The notes: a model not told the origin generated them from the letters alone. Counted from the first letter of the stretch, positions 19,262-28,085 are shown. The stretch: DNA of 64,000 nt from Bacteroidota bacterium (GCA_029555415.1 JAKPSI010000002.1:62001-126000); one strand, 5' to 3'. A program made the numbers and translations.

Positions 19262-19274
19262 AATTTCTTGTCCA

Positions 19275-20012
19275 TCAAAGCAAAAGTGCGGATAATACGT
19301 AGTCGCTGAACAATATCATGATACAACTCACCACCACCGCCTTCGTACTCGCCCTTCCGATCTCGAGTGCACCGCCTTCCACATGGTAACCGTAGAATGC
19401 GGGAACACTGGAAATGATGAATGCGAAAACATATGCTTTAACGAGTGCGAAAACCACATTGTAGGGAAGGAAGTACTCCAGCAGACCTTTATCGAAATCA
19501 GCTCCTGAAACGATACCCGACATGGTGCCGGCCAAACGGCCACCCCAGATACCCAGTACCATGGAAATGACGACCAGCAGGGGGATCATCAGCAGCGCCG
19601 CCATGATCTTCGGTCTGATGAGGTATGCGCGGCTGTTGATGCCCATGATCTCCAGGGCGTCGATCTGTTCACTCACACGCATGTTACCCAGCTCACTCGC
19701 GATACGGCTGCCGGCCACACCGGCCAGTACGATACAAACGAGGGTGGGAGCGAATTCCAGGATCACCGTATCCCGCACGATCTGCGCGATGGTAGAGGGG
19801 GGGATCAGGGGGGACACCAGCTGGTAAGCGGTCTGGATGGTAGATACCGCTCCGATAAATACGGAGATGATCGCTACGATACCCAGGGAACCGATACCGA
19901 TCTCGGAGCACTGATGCATGAATTCTTTCCAGTACATCTTGTTGTTCTCAGGTTTGGAGAACATGCTCTTGAGCATCAGGAGGTACTGGCCTATATCACC
20001 GAAAATTTTCAT
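19275..20012 (-). CDS. MlaE-family ABC transporter permease
   Basis: 245 residues, the family length. Contains the conserved MlaE core ELGNMRVSEQIDALEIMGINS, an upstream VLAGVAGSRIASELG segment and about five hydrophobic segments. MlaE dimers form the membrane channel of MCE-type lipid transporters that move phospholipids between inner and outer membranes. It is encoded upstream of the MlaF-like ATPase and 65 bp downstream of maeB; an inverted repeat in that gap could end the maeB transcript. Confidence 0.92.
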   Translation of the reverse strand: MKIFGDIGQYLLMLKSMFSKPENNKMYWKEFMHQCSEIGIGSLGIVAIISVFIGAVSTIQTAYQLVSPLIPPSTIAQIVRDTVILEFAPTLVCIVLAGVAGSRIASELGNMRVSEQIDALEIMGINSRAYLIRPKIMAALLMIPLLVVISMVLGIWGGRLAGTMSGIVSGADFDKGLLEYFLPYNVVFALVKAYVFAFIISSVPAFYGYHVEGGALEIGRASTKAVVVSCIMILFSDYVLSALLL

Positions 20013-20030
20013 ATTCAGCGTGAAGTTACA

Positions 20031-20060
20031 GGAAGCCGGCTATAGTTACAAGCCGGCTCC
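20031..20060 (-). terminator. Inverted repeat downstream of maeB
   Basis: AGCCGGCT at 20034-20041 and 20051-20058, flanked by GG and CC, form a strong hairpin with a 9-nt loop. GTTACA precedes both halves, so the segment also reads as a direct repeat. No T-run follows on the minus strand, so a terminator role is uncertain. Confidence 0.4.
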
Positions 20061-20077
20061 TAAAACCCAGTTCGGCC

Positions 20078-22423
20078 TTAATCTTCAATGTTGGTCTTGC
20101 GGATCCTTTTCCACCATCTCGACTTCTTGACGATCTCATCTGTCGATACCCGGCTCTTGATCTGCGCGTCCACCACGGCCACCATGGCCATATTGATGAT
20201 GTTACGCACGGAGCTGCCCAGTTGCAGTACGTGAACGGGTTTCTTCAGGCCCAGCAGGATCGGACCCACCGCATCGGCGGTCTCCAGTTCCTTGAGCAGG
20301 TTATAGGCGATATTACCGGAAGCGAGGTTGGGGAAGATCAGGGTGTTGACATCCTGACCTACCAGTTCGCTGAAAGGATAATTCTCTTTTAAAAGATCGT
20401 TGTTGAAAGCCAGACTCGCCTGCATTTCACCATCCACGATGAGTGAAGGCATCTTCGCTTTCACGATCGTGCGGGCATCTGCAACCAGACGGGCTTCACG
20501 GGAATCACTGCTGCCGAAATTGGAATAACTCAGCATCGCGATTCGCGGGGTGATGTTGAAGTTCTTCACTTCCTTCGCCACCATCAGTGTGATCTCAGCC
20601 AGCTCTTCCGCGGTGGGGTTGAAGTTCACCGTGGTATCGGCCAGGAACAGCGGACCATGTTTGGTCAGCATCAGGTACATACCGGCGATCTTCTTCACGC
20701 CTTCTTCGGTGCCGATCGTCTGCAGGGCAGGACGGATCGTATCGGGATAATTCTTAGCCAGTCCGGAGATCATCGCGTCCGCGTCACCGCATTCCACCAT
20801 CATACAACCGAAATAGTTGCGGTCCTTCATGATCTTCTTCGCTTCATACGCGTTGAAACCTTTACGACCACGGCGGGTGAAGAAGATCTCTGCATACAGA
20901 TTGCGTTTCTCTTCCATTTCATCACTGCGCGGATCGAAAATGGGTAATCCTTCCAGATCGATGCTGTTCACTTCAGCGATGCTGGTGATCTTATTACGGT
21001 CGCCCAGCAGGATCGGATAGCCGATGCCTTCATCGAAGATGATCTGCGCGGCTTTCAGGATCTTGAGGTTATCGGCTTCCGCGAACACGATACGTTTGGG
21101 ATCGCGGCGGGCCTTGTTACCGATGACACGCATCACCTGGTTATCGAGACCCAGACGTTTGTTCAGCGTATTCACATAAGCATCCCAGTCCTTGATCGGA
21201 TATTGCGCCACACCGCTTTCCATCGCGGCGCGTGCCACGGCGGGTGCTACGGTAGATAGCAAACGCGGATCCAGTGGTTTGGGGATGATATAGCTTTCAC
21301 CGAAAGTGATGTTCTTTTCATTGTACGCCATGTTCACGATATCCGGTACCGGTGATTTGGCGAGTTCCGCCAAAGCCTTGACCGCGGCCATTTTCATGGC
21401 TTCGTTGATCGTGGTCGCGCGTACATCCAGCGCACCGCGGAAGATGTACGGGAAGCCCAGTACATTGTTCACCTGGTTGGGATAATCGCTGCGTCCGGTG
21501 GCCATGATCACGTCCTTACGGGCGGATGTTGCATCTTCCCAGGTGATCTCGGGATCGGGATTCGCCATCGCGAAGATGATCGGATTCTTCGCCATGCCTT
21601 TGATCATATCACCATTGAGTACATTACCTGCACTCAGTCCGATGAATACATCTGCATCCTTCAAAGCCTGAACCAATGTCATTTCACCTTTCGCGTTATT
21701 AGCGAAACGTTGTTTGAAAGCTTCGAGGTCGGTCCTGTCCTTATGGATCACACCCTTGCGGTCGAACAGCAGGAAGTTCTCATGCTTCGCACCGAGTGCT
21801 TCATATAATTGTATGCAAGCCATGGCGGCGGCACCTGCGCCATTGACGACGAATTTCACTTTGTCGATCTTTTTCTTCTTCAGCTCCAGCGCGTTCAGCA
21901 ACGCGGCCGCGCTGATGATGGCGGTGCCGTGCTGATCATCGTGCATCACGGGGATCTTCAGTTGCTTCTTCAGTTCCTGCTCAATATAAAAGCAACCGGG
22001 CGCTTTGATATCTTCCAGATTGATGCCACCGAACGTGGGTTCCAGTGCTTTCACGATCTGCACGAATTTTTCGGGATCCTTTTCATTGATCTCGATATCG
22101 AACACATCGATGTCGGCGAATATTTTGAACAGTACTCCTTTCCCTTCCATCACGGGTTTACCGGCTTCAGGGCCGATATCACCGAGACCGAGAACGGCGG
22201 TACCGTTACTGATCACCGCAACCAGGTTTCCCTTGGCGGTGTATTTATATACGTCTTCAGGATTCGCGGCGATCTCCAGACAGGGGGCGGCTACGCCGGG
22301 GCTGTAAGCAAGGGAGAGGTCGCGTTGCGTTTTGGCTTCTTTGGTGGGGACTACTTCAATCTTTCCGGGTCTGCCCTTTGCATGGTATTCAAGGGCCTGT
22401 TGTTTACGAAGATCGTTTGTCAT
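20078..22423 (-). CDS. maeB: NADP-dependent malic enzyme fused to phosphotransacetylase-like domain
   Basis: 781 residues. N-terminal malic enzyme (about 1-420) with [30 protein letters not shown], the metal/substrate region [13 protein letters not shown] and the nucleotide-binding [13 protein letters not shown]-terminal phosphotransacetylase-like domain (about 430-765) including [14 protein letters not shown] and [11 protein letters not shown]. This is the standard MaeB architecture; in E. coli the C-terminal domain is regulatory, binding acetyl-CoA, rather than catalytic. It converts malate to pyruvate with NADPH production. Divided from the upstream M20 gene by 128 bp. Confidence 0.96.
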   Translation of the reverse strand: MTNDLRKQQALEYHAKGRPGKIEVVPTKEAKTQRDLSLAYSPGVAAPCLEIAANPEDVYKYTAKGNLVAVISNGTAVLGLGDIGPEAGKPVMEGKGVLFKIFADIDVFDIEINEKDPEKFVQIVKALEPTFGGINLEDIKAPGCFYIEQELKKQLKIPVMHDDQHGTAIISAAALLNALELKKKKIDKVKFVVNGAGAAAMACIQLYEALGAKHENFLLFDRKGVIHKDRTDLEAFKQRFANNAKGEMTLVQALKDADVFIGLSAGNVLNGDMIKGMAKNPIIFAMANPDPEITWEDATSARKDVIMATGRSDYPNQVNNVLGFPYIFRGALDVRATTINEAMKMAAVKALAELAKSPVPDIVNMAYNEKNITFGESYIIPKPLDPRLLSTVAPAVARAAMESGVAQYPIKDWDAYVNTLNKRLGLDNQVMRVIGNKARRDPKRIVFAEADNLKILKAAQIIFDEGIGYPILLGDRNKITSIAEVNSIDLEGLPIFDPRSDEMEEKRNLYAEIFFTRRGRKGFNAYEAKKIMKDRNYFGCMMVECGDADAMISGLAKNYPDTIRPALQTIGTEEGVKKIAGMYLMLTKHGPLFLADTTVNFNPTAEELAEITLMVAKEVKNFNITPRIAMLSYSNFGSSDSREARLVADARTIVKAKMPSLIVDGEMQASLAFNNDLLKENYPFSELVGQDVNTLIFPNLASGNIAYNLLKELETADAVGPILLGLKKPVHVLQLGSSVRNIINMAMVAVVDAQIKSRVSTDEIVKKSRWWKRIRKTNIED

Positions 22424-22513
22424 GGCAATGTTTTAGGGTTCTCATATGATATGGCCGGGCTGCAAGGTACAAAATTAACCTGCCGTGCAGCCGGGGTTCG
22501 CTGAGTTTGATCG

Positions 22514-22543
22514 CTTTAAGGCTGACAGCGGACAGCCTTAAAG
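22514..22543 (-). terminator. Perfect hairpin downstream of the M20 amidohydrolase gene
   Basis: CTTTAAGGCTG (22514-22524) and CAGCCTTAAAG (22533-22543) are perfect 11-bp arms around an 8-nt loop, 8 bp after the M20 stop codon on the minus strand. No U-tract follows, so it may be a processing or stability hairpin rather than an intrinsic terminator. Confidence 0.5.
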
Positions 22544-22551
22544 GTGATGGT

Positions 22552-23733
22552 CTACGGAAACTCCACGCTGCTGCCCATCCAGGCCATCATACCAATGCCC
22601 AGTTCAATGGCCGATTCATCGATATTGAAGGTAGGCGTATGTACACCCGACAGGATGCCCATCGCCTTATTGCGTGTACCCAGTCTGAAAAAACAACCGG
22701 GGATCAGTTTACAGTAATAACCAAAGTCTTCCGCACCCATCCGCATTTCCGTTTCACTCACTTGTTCCGCGCCGATATACTCTTCCGCTTTTTTACGCGC
22801 GACAGGATACAGGTTCACATCATTGAATACAGCCGGATAGCCCACATCGATATGAACATCCACTTCCGCACCCATGGAACCCACCAGCTCATTTGAAATT
22901 TTGCGGATCAGTTCATGCGCTTTAAAACGCCATTCTTCATCCGTTGCACGGAAAGTGCCCATCAGTTTCACTTCACTCGGGATCACATTGGTCGTGAAGC
23001 CGCCCTGGAAGGAAGTAATGGAAAGAACGGAGAGCGACATCGGGTTGCGGTTGCGGCTGATCACTTGTTGTAAGGCCACCACCAGATGGGATGCTATTAA
23101 TATGGTATCAGCGGTCAGATGCGGGGAAGCCGCGTGACCACCTTTACCGCGTATCGTAAAATACAATTCATCTGCACTGGCCATCGACATACCGGGTCGG
23201 AAACTGAAGAGTCCGGTATCGAGTGTCGGGTTCACATGTAATCCGAAGATGGCTTGCGGTTTGGGATTTTCCAGAACACCATCTCGGATCATATAACTCG
23301 CACCACCCGGGTTCTTTTCTTCACCCGGCTGAAAGATCAGTTTCACGGTCCCTTCCCATTCGTCCTTCAGTTCATTGAGGATCTTCGCGGCACCGAGCAG
23401 GCAGGTGGTATGCACATCATGTCCGCAGGCATGCATCACACCATCCTTTGTGGAACGATACGGAATATCATTGGCTTCCTGGATCGGCAGCGCATCCATA
23501 TCGGCACGCAGGGCGATCACTCTTTTATCCGGATTCTTTCCTTTGATGAGTCCGACCACACCGGTGGTAGCCATCACTTCGAAAGGGATCCCGTATTCGG
23601 TCAGGCGGGCCTGCACGAATTTGGAGGTCTCGAATTCCTGGTAGCTCAGTTCGGGATGCGCGTGCAGATGATGCCTTACATTGATGAAGTCGGGTGCATA
23701 TGCTTTTGCCAGCGCTTTGATCTTATCTCTCAT
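22552..23733 (-). CDS. M20-family amidohydrolase (N-acyl-amino-acid hydrolase-like)
   Basis: 393 residues, typical for M20D enzymes. Zinc-site motifs in order: ALRADMDALPI, HACGHDVH, QPGEEKNPGGASYMI, and MGAEDFGYY with a final HTPTFNID. The lid or dimerisation domain lies around residues 190-300 (GKGGHAASPHLTAD). These cytoplasmic enzymes remove acyl groups from amino acids or hydrolyse related amides. The exact substrate is unknown. The gene stands alone between maeB and the SPOR gene, all on one strand. Confidence 0.92.
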   Translation of the reverse strand: MRDKIKALAKAYAPDFINVRHHLHAHPELSYQEFETSKFVQARLTEYGIPFEVMATTGVVGLIKGKNPDKRVIALRADMDALPIQEANDIPYRSTKDGVMHACGHDVHTTCLLGAAKILNELKDEWEGTVKLIFQPGEEKNPGGASYMIRDGVLENPKPQAIFGLHVNPTLDTGLFSFRPGMSMASADELYFTIRGKGGHAASPHLTADTILIASHLVVALQQVISRNRNPMSLSVLSITSFQGGFTTNVIPSEVKLMGTFRATDEEWRFKAHELIRKISNELVGSMGAEVDVHIDVGYPAVFNDVNLYPVARKKAEEYIGAEQVSETEMRMGAEDFGYYCKLIPGCFFRLGTRNKAMGILSGVHTPTFNIDESAIELGIGMMAWMGSSVEFP

Positions 23734-23793
23734 GGCTGCAAAAATAGCATTTAAGATGGAAAGCTCTTTTTAGGGTTGATCAGCGGCAAAGGC

Positions 23794-23823
23794 AATAAAA
23801 AACCCCGGCGCTGTGGCCGGGGC
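23794..23823 (-). terminator. Rho-independent terminator after the SPOR gene
   Basis: On the minus strand, CCCCGGC and GCCGGGG (plus-strand 23803-23809 and 23816-23822) form a perfect 7-bp stem followed by TTTTTTATT. The stem shares the CCCCGGC sequence of the nested palindromes. Confidence 0.85.
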
Positions 23824-23848
23824 TATATCTGATGTTTGCATCGTGTTA

Positions 23849-24307
23849 TTATTTATCATTCACTTCTTCTGCGGACTTCGGCAGCTTGACTTCCACCACA
23901 TCATTCATGATGAAGACACCGGTGGGAAAATAAGCCTGTAGTTTTTTCTGATAGTCCTCCGCATCTTTTCGCTCTTTGAAGTTGCCCACTTTCAGTTTGA
24001 AATAGGGGGACTGGTAAACGAGGTAGGATTTCAGTTCCGGAAAATGACTGTATACCTTGCTTTTGGCAGCGAGTGCCTCATCTCTTTTATTGGTATTGAT
24101 GACAAGGATGCGGAATCCCTTCTGGTTCTTGCGGGCGTCACGGGTGATCTCATCATTGTACTGGATCTGTTTTTTGACGAGCAGGTCCAGACGCGGGTCC
24201 CGGTGAACAACGACCGAACCACTGTCCGCCATCCGCCAGCCGGTAGAGTCCTGGGCAGCGGAAGCAAGTGTGATGAATAAGAAAGAAAGGAATAAGGCGT
24301 ATTTCAT
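23849..24307 (-). CDS. Secreted SPOR-domain protein
   Basis: 152 residues with a signal peptide (MKYALFLSFLFITLASAAQ). Residues about 62-140 (FRILVINTNKRDEALAAKSKVYSHF, then YFKLKVGNFKERKDAEDYQKKL) form a SPOR domain, which binds denuded peptidoglycan glycan strands, often at division sites. There is no membrane anchor apart from the cleavable signal, so it should be periplasmic. A good promoter lies just upstream and an intrinsic terminator just downstream, so it is probably a single-gene transcript. Confidence 0.87.
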   Translation of the reverse strand: MKYALFLSFLFITLASAAQDSTGWRMADSGSVVVHRDPRLDLLVKKQIQYNDEITRDARKNQKGFRILVINTNKRDEALAAKSKVYSHFPELKSYLVYQSPYFKLKVGNFKERKDAEDYQKKLQAYFPTGVFIMNDVVEVKLPKSAEEVNDK

Positions 24308-24333
24308 ATGAAGGGTGTATTCAAATTGTAAGC

Positions 24334-24364
24334 CAAATTTAGGGGGGATTCATTGTTCGCAAAA
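24334..24364 (-). promoter_or_regulatory. Bacteroidota promoter for the SPOR gene
   Basis: On the minus strand TTTTG (24360-24364), an 18-bp spacer and a perfect TAAATTTG minus-7 (24334-24341). Transcription would begin near 24327, giving a leader of about 20 nt before the ATG at 24307. One of the best promoter matches in the window. Confidence 0.6.
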
Positions 24365-24370
24365 GGTTTC

Positions 24371-24410
24371 CCGCAGATTACACTGATTTTAGCGCAGATT
24401 TCGCAGAATT
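24371..24410 (+). repeat. 10-bp-period array, CGCAGATTnn family (4 units)
   Basis: Four decamers in register, most clearly CCGCAGATTA and AGCGCAGATT, followed after 3 bp by the ACGCAACG array. The same order, 10-bp array then 8-bp array, occurs at 46311-46381. Confidence 0.75.
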
Positions 24411-24413
24411 TTC

Positions 24414-24445
24414 ACGCAACGGCGCAATGACGCGGCGACGCAACG
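24414..24445 (+). repeat. 8-bp-period array, ACGCAACG family (4 units)
   Basis: Four octamers: ACGCAACG, GCGCAATG, ACGCGGCG, ACGCAACG. Preceded by TTTC like the other members. One of seven arrays of this family in the window. Confidence 0.85.
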
Positions 24446-24484
24446 AAAAATACTGACTTCGGTGGCCCATTCGAAATTTCAGAA

Positions 24485-24508
24485 CTTAACCACGGAGGCA
24501 CAGAGAAA
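24485..24508 (+). repeat. CTTAACCACGGAGGCACAGAG unit
   Basis: A near match to 54953-54972 read on the other strand: both have CTTAACCAC followed by a GAG/CAC-rich tail. Repeats of the type CCACAGAGGCACAGAG are familiar in intergenic DNA of several bacterial phyla. Confidence 0.6.
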
Positions 24509-24601
24509 TGGAATTATAGTCCGAAAATTGTTTACAGTAGTTCGAGTTCACAGCAGCGCAGGGCGCTGGAGAAGTACAACCTGCTTCTTTCGGGGTCCTA
24601 A

Positions 24602-24629
24602 TTCAAAACTCAAAACTCAAAATTCAAAA
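24602..24629 (-). repeat. 7-bp-period array, TTTTGAr family (4 units)
   Basis: On the minus strand the units are TTTTGAA, TTTTGAG, TTTTGAG, TTTTGAA. Each carries TGA and, because 7 leaves remainder 1 on division by 3, the stops fall in all three frames. Confidence 0.85.
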
Positions 24630-24685
24630 TTTAAATAGCCTCCCAACTTAACAAGTGTCACAACTAAACTCATAATCGGTTAGAA

Positions 24686-24720
24686 GAGACTAACGACTAC
24701 CGACTAAAGACTAGCGACTA
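24686..24720 (-). repeat. 7-bp-period array, TAGTCnn family, supplying a stop codon (5 units)
   Basis: Five exact-register heptamers on the minus strand, each beginning TAGTC. The first TAG is the stop codon of the truncated ALDH gene (24718-24720). The same family closes the LLM oxidoreductase gene at 58560-58587, in the same orientation relative to its gene. Confidence 0.88.
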
Positions 24721-25617
24721 GTACCCCCCGCCTGCACCCGCAATATTCTCCACCGGATGCCAAGTGGTTTTGATCTCCTGACAATCCTGAATGAAATAAG
24801 GCGACTGACCCGCATCGGTGTTCCAGTTGATGTTGTCGTAGAAATGGATGCGTTTGAGATTGTTGGCGGATTTTTCGCGGATGGTTTTTTGTACAGCCGG
24901 TACTTTTTCACAATAGATCATCGCGTTCACATCCATGTGGTCCACGAAATGCGGGATGAGTTCGGATGGCATGCCAGTGAGGATGTTGACTACACCACTC
25001 GGTAAGTCGGATGAATGAAGTACTTCCGCGAAGGTCACCGAACACAACGGTTTTGTTTCTGATGCCAGTACGATACAGGTATTGCCACCGGCGATCACCG
25101 GCGCGATCACGGAAACGAGTCCGAGTAAGGAATCACCTTGCGGCGCGATAATGGATACCACACCCGTTGGTTCCGGAACAGAGAAGTTGAAATGGGAACT
25201 CGCGACCGGATTCACGGCACTGAACAATTGCTGGAATTTATCGCACCAACCCGCGTAATATATCAAACGATCGGTAGCGAGGTTGACCTCTTTCTCCGCG
25301 TTCGATTTGGAAGAGCCCTGCAGCACGAGTTCTTCCATGAACTGCGCTTTGCGTCCTTCCAGCATCTCTGCCATGCGATACAGTATCTGACTGCGGTTGA
25401 AAGCAGCGCGGCCACTCCAGCCTCCGAAAGCACCGCGAGCGGAAACGACCGCATCGCGGAAATCCTTGCGGGAACAGAGACAGACATTCGCCAGTTTTTT
25501 TCCGGACGGAGAAACAGGACTGTAAAAACGTCCGGATTCCGTGCGCGGAAATTGTCCGCCGATATAGATCTTGTAAGTTTTCAGCACTTCAAGTCTGTTG
25601 GAAATTGCTGTTGCCAT
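24718..25617 (-). CDS. Truncated aldehyde dehydrogenase paralogue lacking catalytic residues (ALDH16 C-domain-like)
   Basis: 299 residues aligning with the N-terminal two-thirds of an ALDH. The strand with the catalytic Asn is changed (IIAPQGDSLLG instead of IIPWNFP), the FTGS motif is replaced by IYCEK, the ELGGK glutamate is absent, and the protein ends before the catalytic cysteine loop. It ends with a distinct tail around TTWHPVENIAGAGGGY. It begins 24 bp after the active ALDH in another frame. The pair's combined size (495 + 299) closely matches ALDH16, where an ALDH domain is fused to a dead ALDH-like domain of about 300 residues. Its likely role is structural or regulatory, bound to the active ALDH. 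The stop TAG is part of a 7-bp repeat array. Confidence 0.85.
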   Translation of the reverse strand: MATAISNRLEVLKTYKIYIGGQFPRTESGRFYSPVSPSGKKLANVCLCSRKDFRDAVVSARGAFGGWSGRAAFNRSQILYRMAEMLEGRKAQFMEELVLQGSSKSNAEKEVNLATDRLIYYAGWCDKFQQLFSAVNPVASSHFNFSVPEPTGVVSIIAPQGDSLLGLVSVIAPVIAGGNTCIVLASETKPLCSVTFAEVLHSSDLPSGVVNILTGMPSELIPHFVDHMDVNAMIYCEKVPAVQKTIREKSANNLKRIHFYDNINWNTDAGQSPYFIQDCQEIKTTWHPVENIAGAGGGY

Positions 25618-25641
25618 ATTCGTTTGATTTCTTGCTGTTGA

Positions 25642-27129
25642 TCAGATGTTTTTCAGTTCTACATAGGGGAGAAGGCCGTGCAGTCCGCCTTCCCGGCCAA
25701 AGCCGCTTTCTTTATAACCGCCGAATGGTGAAGTGGGATCGAATTTATTGAACGTATTCGCCCATATCACGCCGGCGCGCATGCGTTTGGTCATGTTGAA
25801 GATCTTCGATCCTTTGTCGGTCCAAACTCCCGCGCTCAATCCGTACGGAGAATTATTCGCTTTTTCGATCACTTCATCATCGGTCCTGAATGTGAGGATG
25901 GACAATACCGGTCCGAATATTTCTTCCTGCGCGATGCGGTTGCTCTGCGCCACATTGGTGAAGATGGTGGGGCGGCACCAGAATCCTTTGTTCGGCAATT
26001 TGCAGGCGCTCTCATACATCTCCGCGCCTTCGGATCTTCCGATCTGCAGGTATTTGTTGATCGTAGCCAGTTGTTGTTTGGAATTGATGGCACCGATATC
26101 GGTATTCTTATCCAGTGGATCACCGACGATGAGCGATTCCATCCTGTCTTTTAATTTACGGATGACCTGCTTCGCAACGGATTCCTGCACATACAAACGG
26201 GAGCCTGCGCAGCAAACATGTCCCTGATTGAAGAAGATACCATTGATGACACCTTCAACCGCCTGATCGAGCGGTGCATCTTCAAAGATGATATTGGCGG
26301 CTTTACCACCGAGTTCGAGTGTTACTCTTTTATTCGTACCCGCGACAGCTCTTTGAATGATCTTGCCCACATCGGTCGATCCTGTGAACGCGATCTTGTT
26401 GATGTCGGGATGATTGACGATCGCCGCACCGGTCTCACCCGCACCGGTCAGGATATTCACCACACCCGGTGGCAGGTCCGCTTCCTGGATGATCTCGGCC
26501 AGCTTCAAAGCCGTCAGGGGCGTGGTTTCCGCGGGCTTCAGCACCACGGTGTTACCCGTAGCCAGTGCCGGCGCGATCTTCCATGCGGCCATCAGCAGCG
26601 GGAAATTCCAGGGAATGATCTGTCCCGCAACTCCCAGTGGTTCGGCTTTTTTATTAAGGAAGGCGTATTCCAGTTTATCGGCCCAACCGGCATAGTAAAA
26701 GAAATGATTGGCGGCGGTAGGTACATCGAAGTCGCGGCTTTCACGGATGGGTTTACCGCCATCCAGTGTTTCAATGATGGCAAGCTCCCTTGCTTTTTCC
26801 TGGATGATGCGCGCGATGCGGAAGATGTATTTCGCTCTTTCCTTCGCGGAGATCTTACGCCATGTTTTTTCATAAGCGTTGCGCGCGGCTTTCACGGCTT
26901 TGTCGACATCCGCCGCATTCGCCATGGCCACTTCACTCAGTTTTTCTTCAGTCGCCGGATTGATGGTGCCGAAATATTTCTTACTGAGCGGTGCCTGCCA
27001 TTCCCCGTTGATGAATAATTCATACCGGTCTTTGATCTGCGCGGCCGAACGGCTTTCCGGAGCCGGCGCATATGGCCAGGCAGTATCAAATTTCAGTTTG
27101 AGGGTGTTGCTTTTCTTTTTGGTTGCCAT
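25642..27129 (-). CDS. Aldehyde dehydrogenase, catalytically complete
   Basis: 495 residues. Key residues present: IIPWNFP with the catalytic Asn, KPAETTPLTAL cofactor site, FTGSTDVG, general base Glu272 in LELGGK and nucleophile Cys306 in NQGHVCCAGSR. The N-terminus has an extra Lys-rich leader. It should oxidise an aldehyde with NAD(P)+. Its place directly after deoC suggests acetaldehyde or glyceraldehyde-3-phosphate released from deoxyribose-5-phosphate as substrate, an inference from context. It is followed after 24 bp by the dead ALDH paralogue and preceded by deoC with a 35-bp gap. Confidence 0.95.
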   Translation of the reverse strand: MATKKKSNTLKLKFDTAWPYAPAPESRSAAQIKDRYELFINGEWQAPLSKKYFGTINPATEEKLSEVAMANAADVDKAVKAARNAYEKTWRKISAKERAKYIFRIARIIQEKARELAIIETLDGGKPIRESRDFDVPTAANHFFYYAGWADKLEYAFLNKKAEPLGVAGQIIPWNFPLLMAAWKIAPALATGNTVVLKPAETTPLTALKLAEIIQEADLPPGVVNILTGAGETGAAIVNHPDINKIAFTGSTDVGKIIQRAVAGTNKRVTLELGGKAANIIFEDAPLDQAVEGVINGIFFNQGHVCCAGSRLYVQESVAKQVIRKLKDRMESLIVGDPLDKNTDIGAINSKQQLATINKYLQIGRSEGAEMYESACKLPNKGFWCRPTIFTNVAQSNRIAQEEIFGPVLSILTFRTDDEVIEKANNSPYGLSAGVWTDKGSKIFNMTKRMRAGVIWANTFNKFDPTSPFGGYKESGFGREGGLHGLLPYVELKNI

Positions 27130-27164
27130 ACGTATGGTTTGGGCCTTGTTGTAATAATATTGGA

Positions 27165-28085
27165 TCAGTCGGCGGAAAAATAATTCGCTGACTGGTACAG
27201 TCCTGTTTTTGCTCTCACGATCTGCATGAGTACATCGTTGGCGAGACTGCTGGCGCCGAAACGGAACCAGTGATTGTTCAGCCAGTCATCACCCAGCACT
27301 TCTTTCACCATCACCAGGTAATGCAGTGCCAGCTTGGATTTGGAGATGCCACCCGCAGGTTTCATGCCGATCATCTTGCCGGTCTTGTAATAAAAATCAC
27401 GGATCGCTTCCAGCATCACCAGTGTCACGGGCATGGTGGCGGCCGGTTGAATTTTGCCAGTCGAGGTTTTGATGAAATCCGCTCCTGCGTACATCGCGAT
27501 ATCACTCGCGCGTCTTACTTTATCATAAGTGCCTAGTTCTCCGGTTTCGAGAATGACCTTCAGTCTGGCTTCACCGCAGGCTTCTTTTACCGCGGCGATC
27601 TCATCGAACACGAAATTGTATTCGCCTTCGTGGAATTTACCGCGACTGATCACCATGTCCACTTCATCCGCTCCCTGCTGTACCGCATATTTCACATCCG
27701 CGATCTTGATGGCGCGTGAGGCCTGTCCGCTGGGAAATGCAGTAGCAACGGATGCCACTTTGATGCCCGAACCCTCCAGTGCTTTTTTGGCGATGCTCAC
27801 CATGCTGGGATATACGCAAACCGCGGCAACGGTCGGGATGCCGGGTACCGCGTCATGCGGATGCATGGCTTTGTAGCAAAGTTGCTTCACTTTGCCGGCC
27901 GTATCCTTTCCTTCCAGGGTAGTGAGATCGATCATGTTGAGCACCAGCTTCAGTCCGTTCATCTTCGTTTCATTCTTGATACTGCGCTTGGTGAAACGGG
28001 ATGCCCGTTCTTCAACGCCCACCTGATCGATCCGGGGCGATATACTGAAGTCAGGCAGGGTGGTTTGAGGTCCTTTCCCGGTCAT
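27165..28085 (-). CDS. deoC: Deoxyribose-phosphate aldolase
   Basis: 306 residues from the ATG at 28085; the open frame extends 24 codons further but this start gives the usual N-terminus. The Schiff-base lysine is Lys206 in DFIKTSTGK and the proton-relay lysine is Lys242 in GMKPAGGI. The protein has an N-terminal extension (ERASRFTKRSIK) seen in the long DeoC type found next to ALDH pairs in other phyla. DERA splits 2-deoxyribose-5-phosphate into acetaldehyde and glyceraldehyde-3-phosphate during DNA or nucleoside catabolism. First gene of a three-gene set with the two ALDH genes. Confidence 0.95.
   Translation of the reverse strand: MTGKGPQTTLPDFSISPRIDQVGVEERASRFTKRSIKNETKMNGLKLVLNMIDLTTLEGKDTAGKVKQLCYKAMHPHDAVPGIPTVAAVCVYPSMVSIAKKALEGSGIKVASVATAFPSGQASRAIKIADVKYAVQQGADEVDMVISRGKFHEGEYNFVFDEIAAVKEACGEARLKVILETGELGTYDKVRRASDIAMYAGADFIKTSTGKIQPAATMPVTLVMLEAIRDFYYKTGKMIGMKPAGGISKSKLALHYLVMVKEVLGDDWLNNHWFRFGASSLANDVLMQIVRAKTGLYQSANYFSAD

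Larger units (their letters stand above)
24308..24717. other. 410-bp intergenic mosaic of periodic repeats
   Basis: Lies between the 5' end of the SPOR gene and the 3' end of the truncated ALDH. Apart from the SPOR promoter it is largely made of five different short-period units in series: a 10-bp array (24371-24410), an 8-bp array (24414-24445), a CCACGGAGGCACAGAG unit (24485-24508), a TTTTGAr 7-bp array (24602-24629) and a TAGTC 7-bp array (24686-24720). No coding frame is supported. Confidence 0.8.

Noticed and set aside
22424-22551. TAATTTTG upstream of maeB considered as a promoter
   Set aside because: The minus-7 string matches but no TTTG is found at 18-21 bp upstream, and AT-poor surroundings make it uncertain.
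24308-24717. Considered as remnant of a transposon or pseudogene
   Set aside because: No transposase fragment, terminal inverted repeats or target-site duplication; the region resolves into short periodic arrays.
24718-25617. Truncated ALDH considered a pseudogene from a frameshift of a full-length copy
   Set aside because: The frame is intact with its own start, has a distinct C-terminal tail, and sequence past the stop is a repeat array and not the missing ALDH part.
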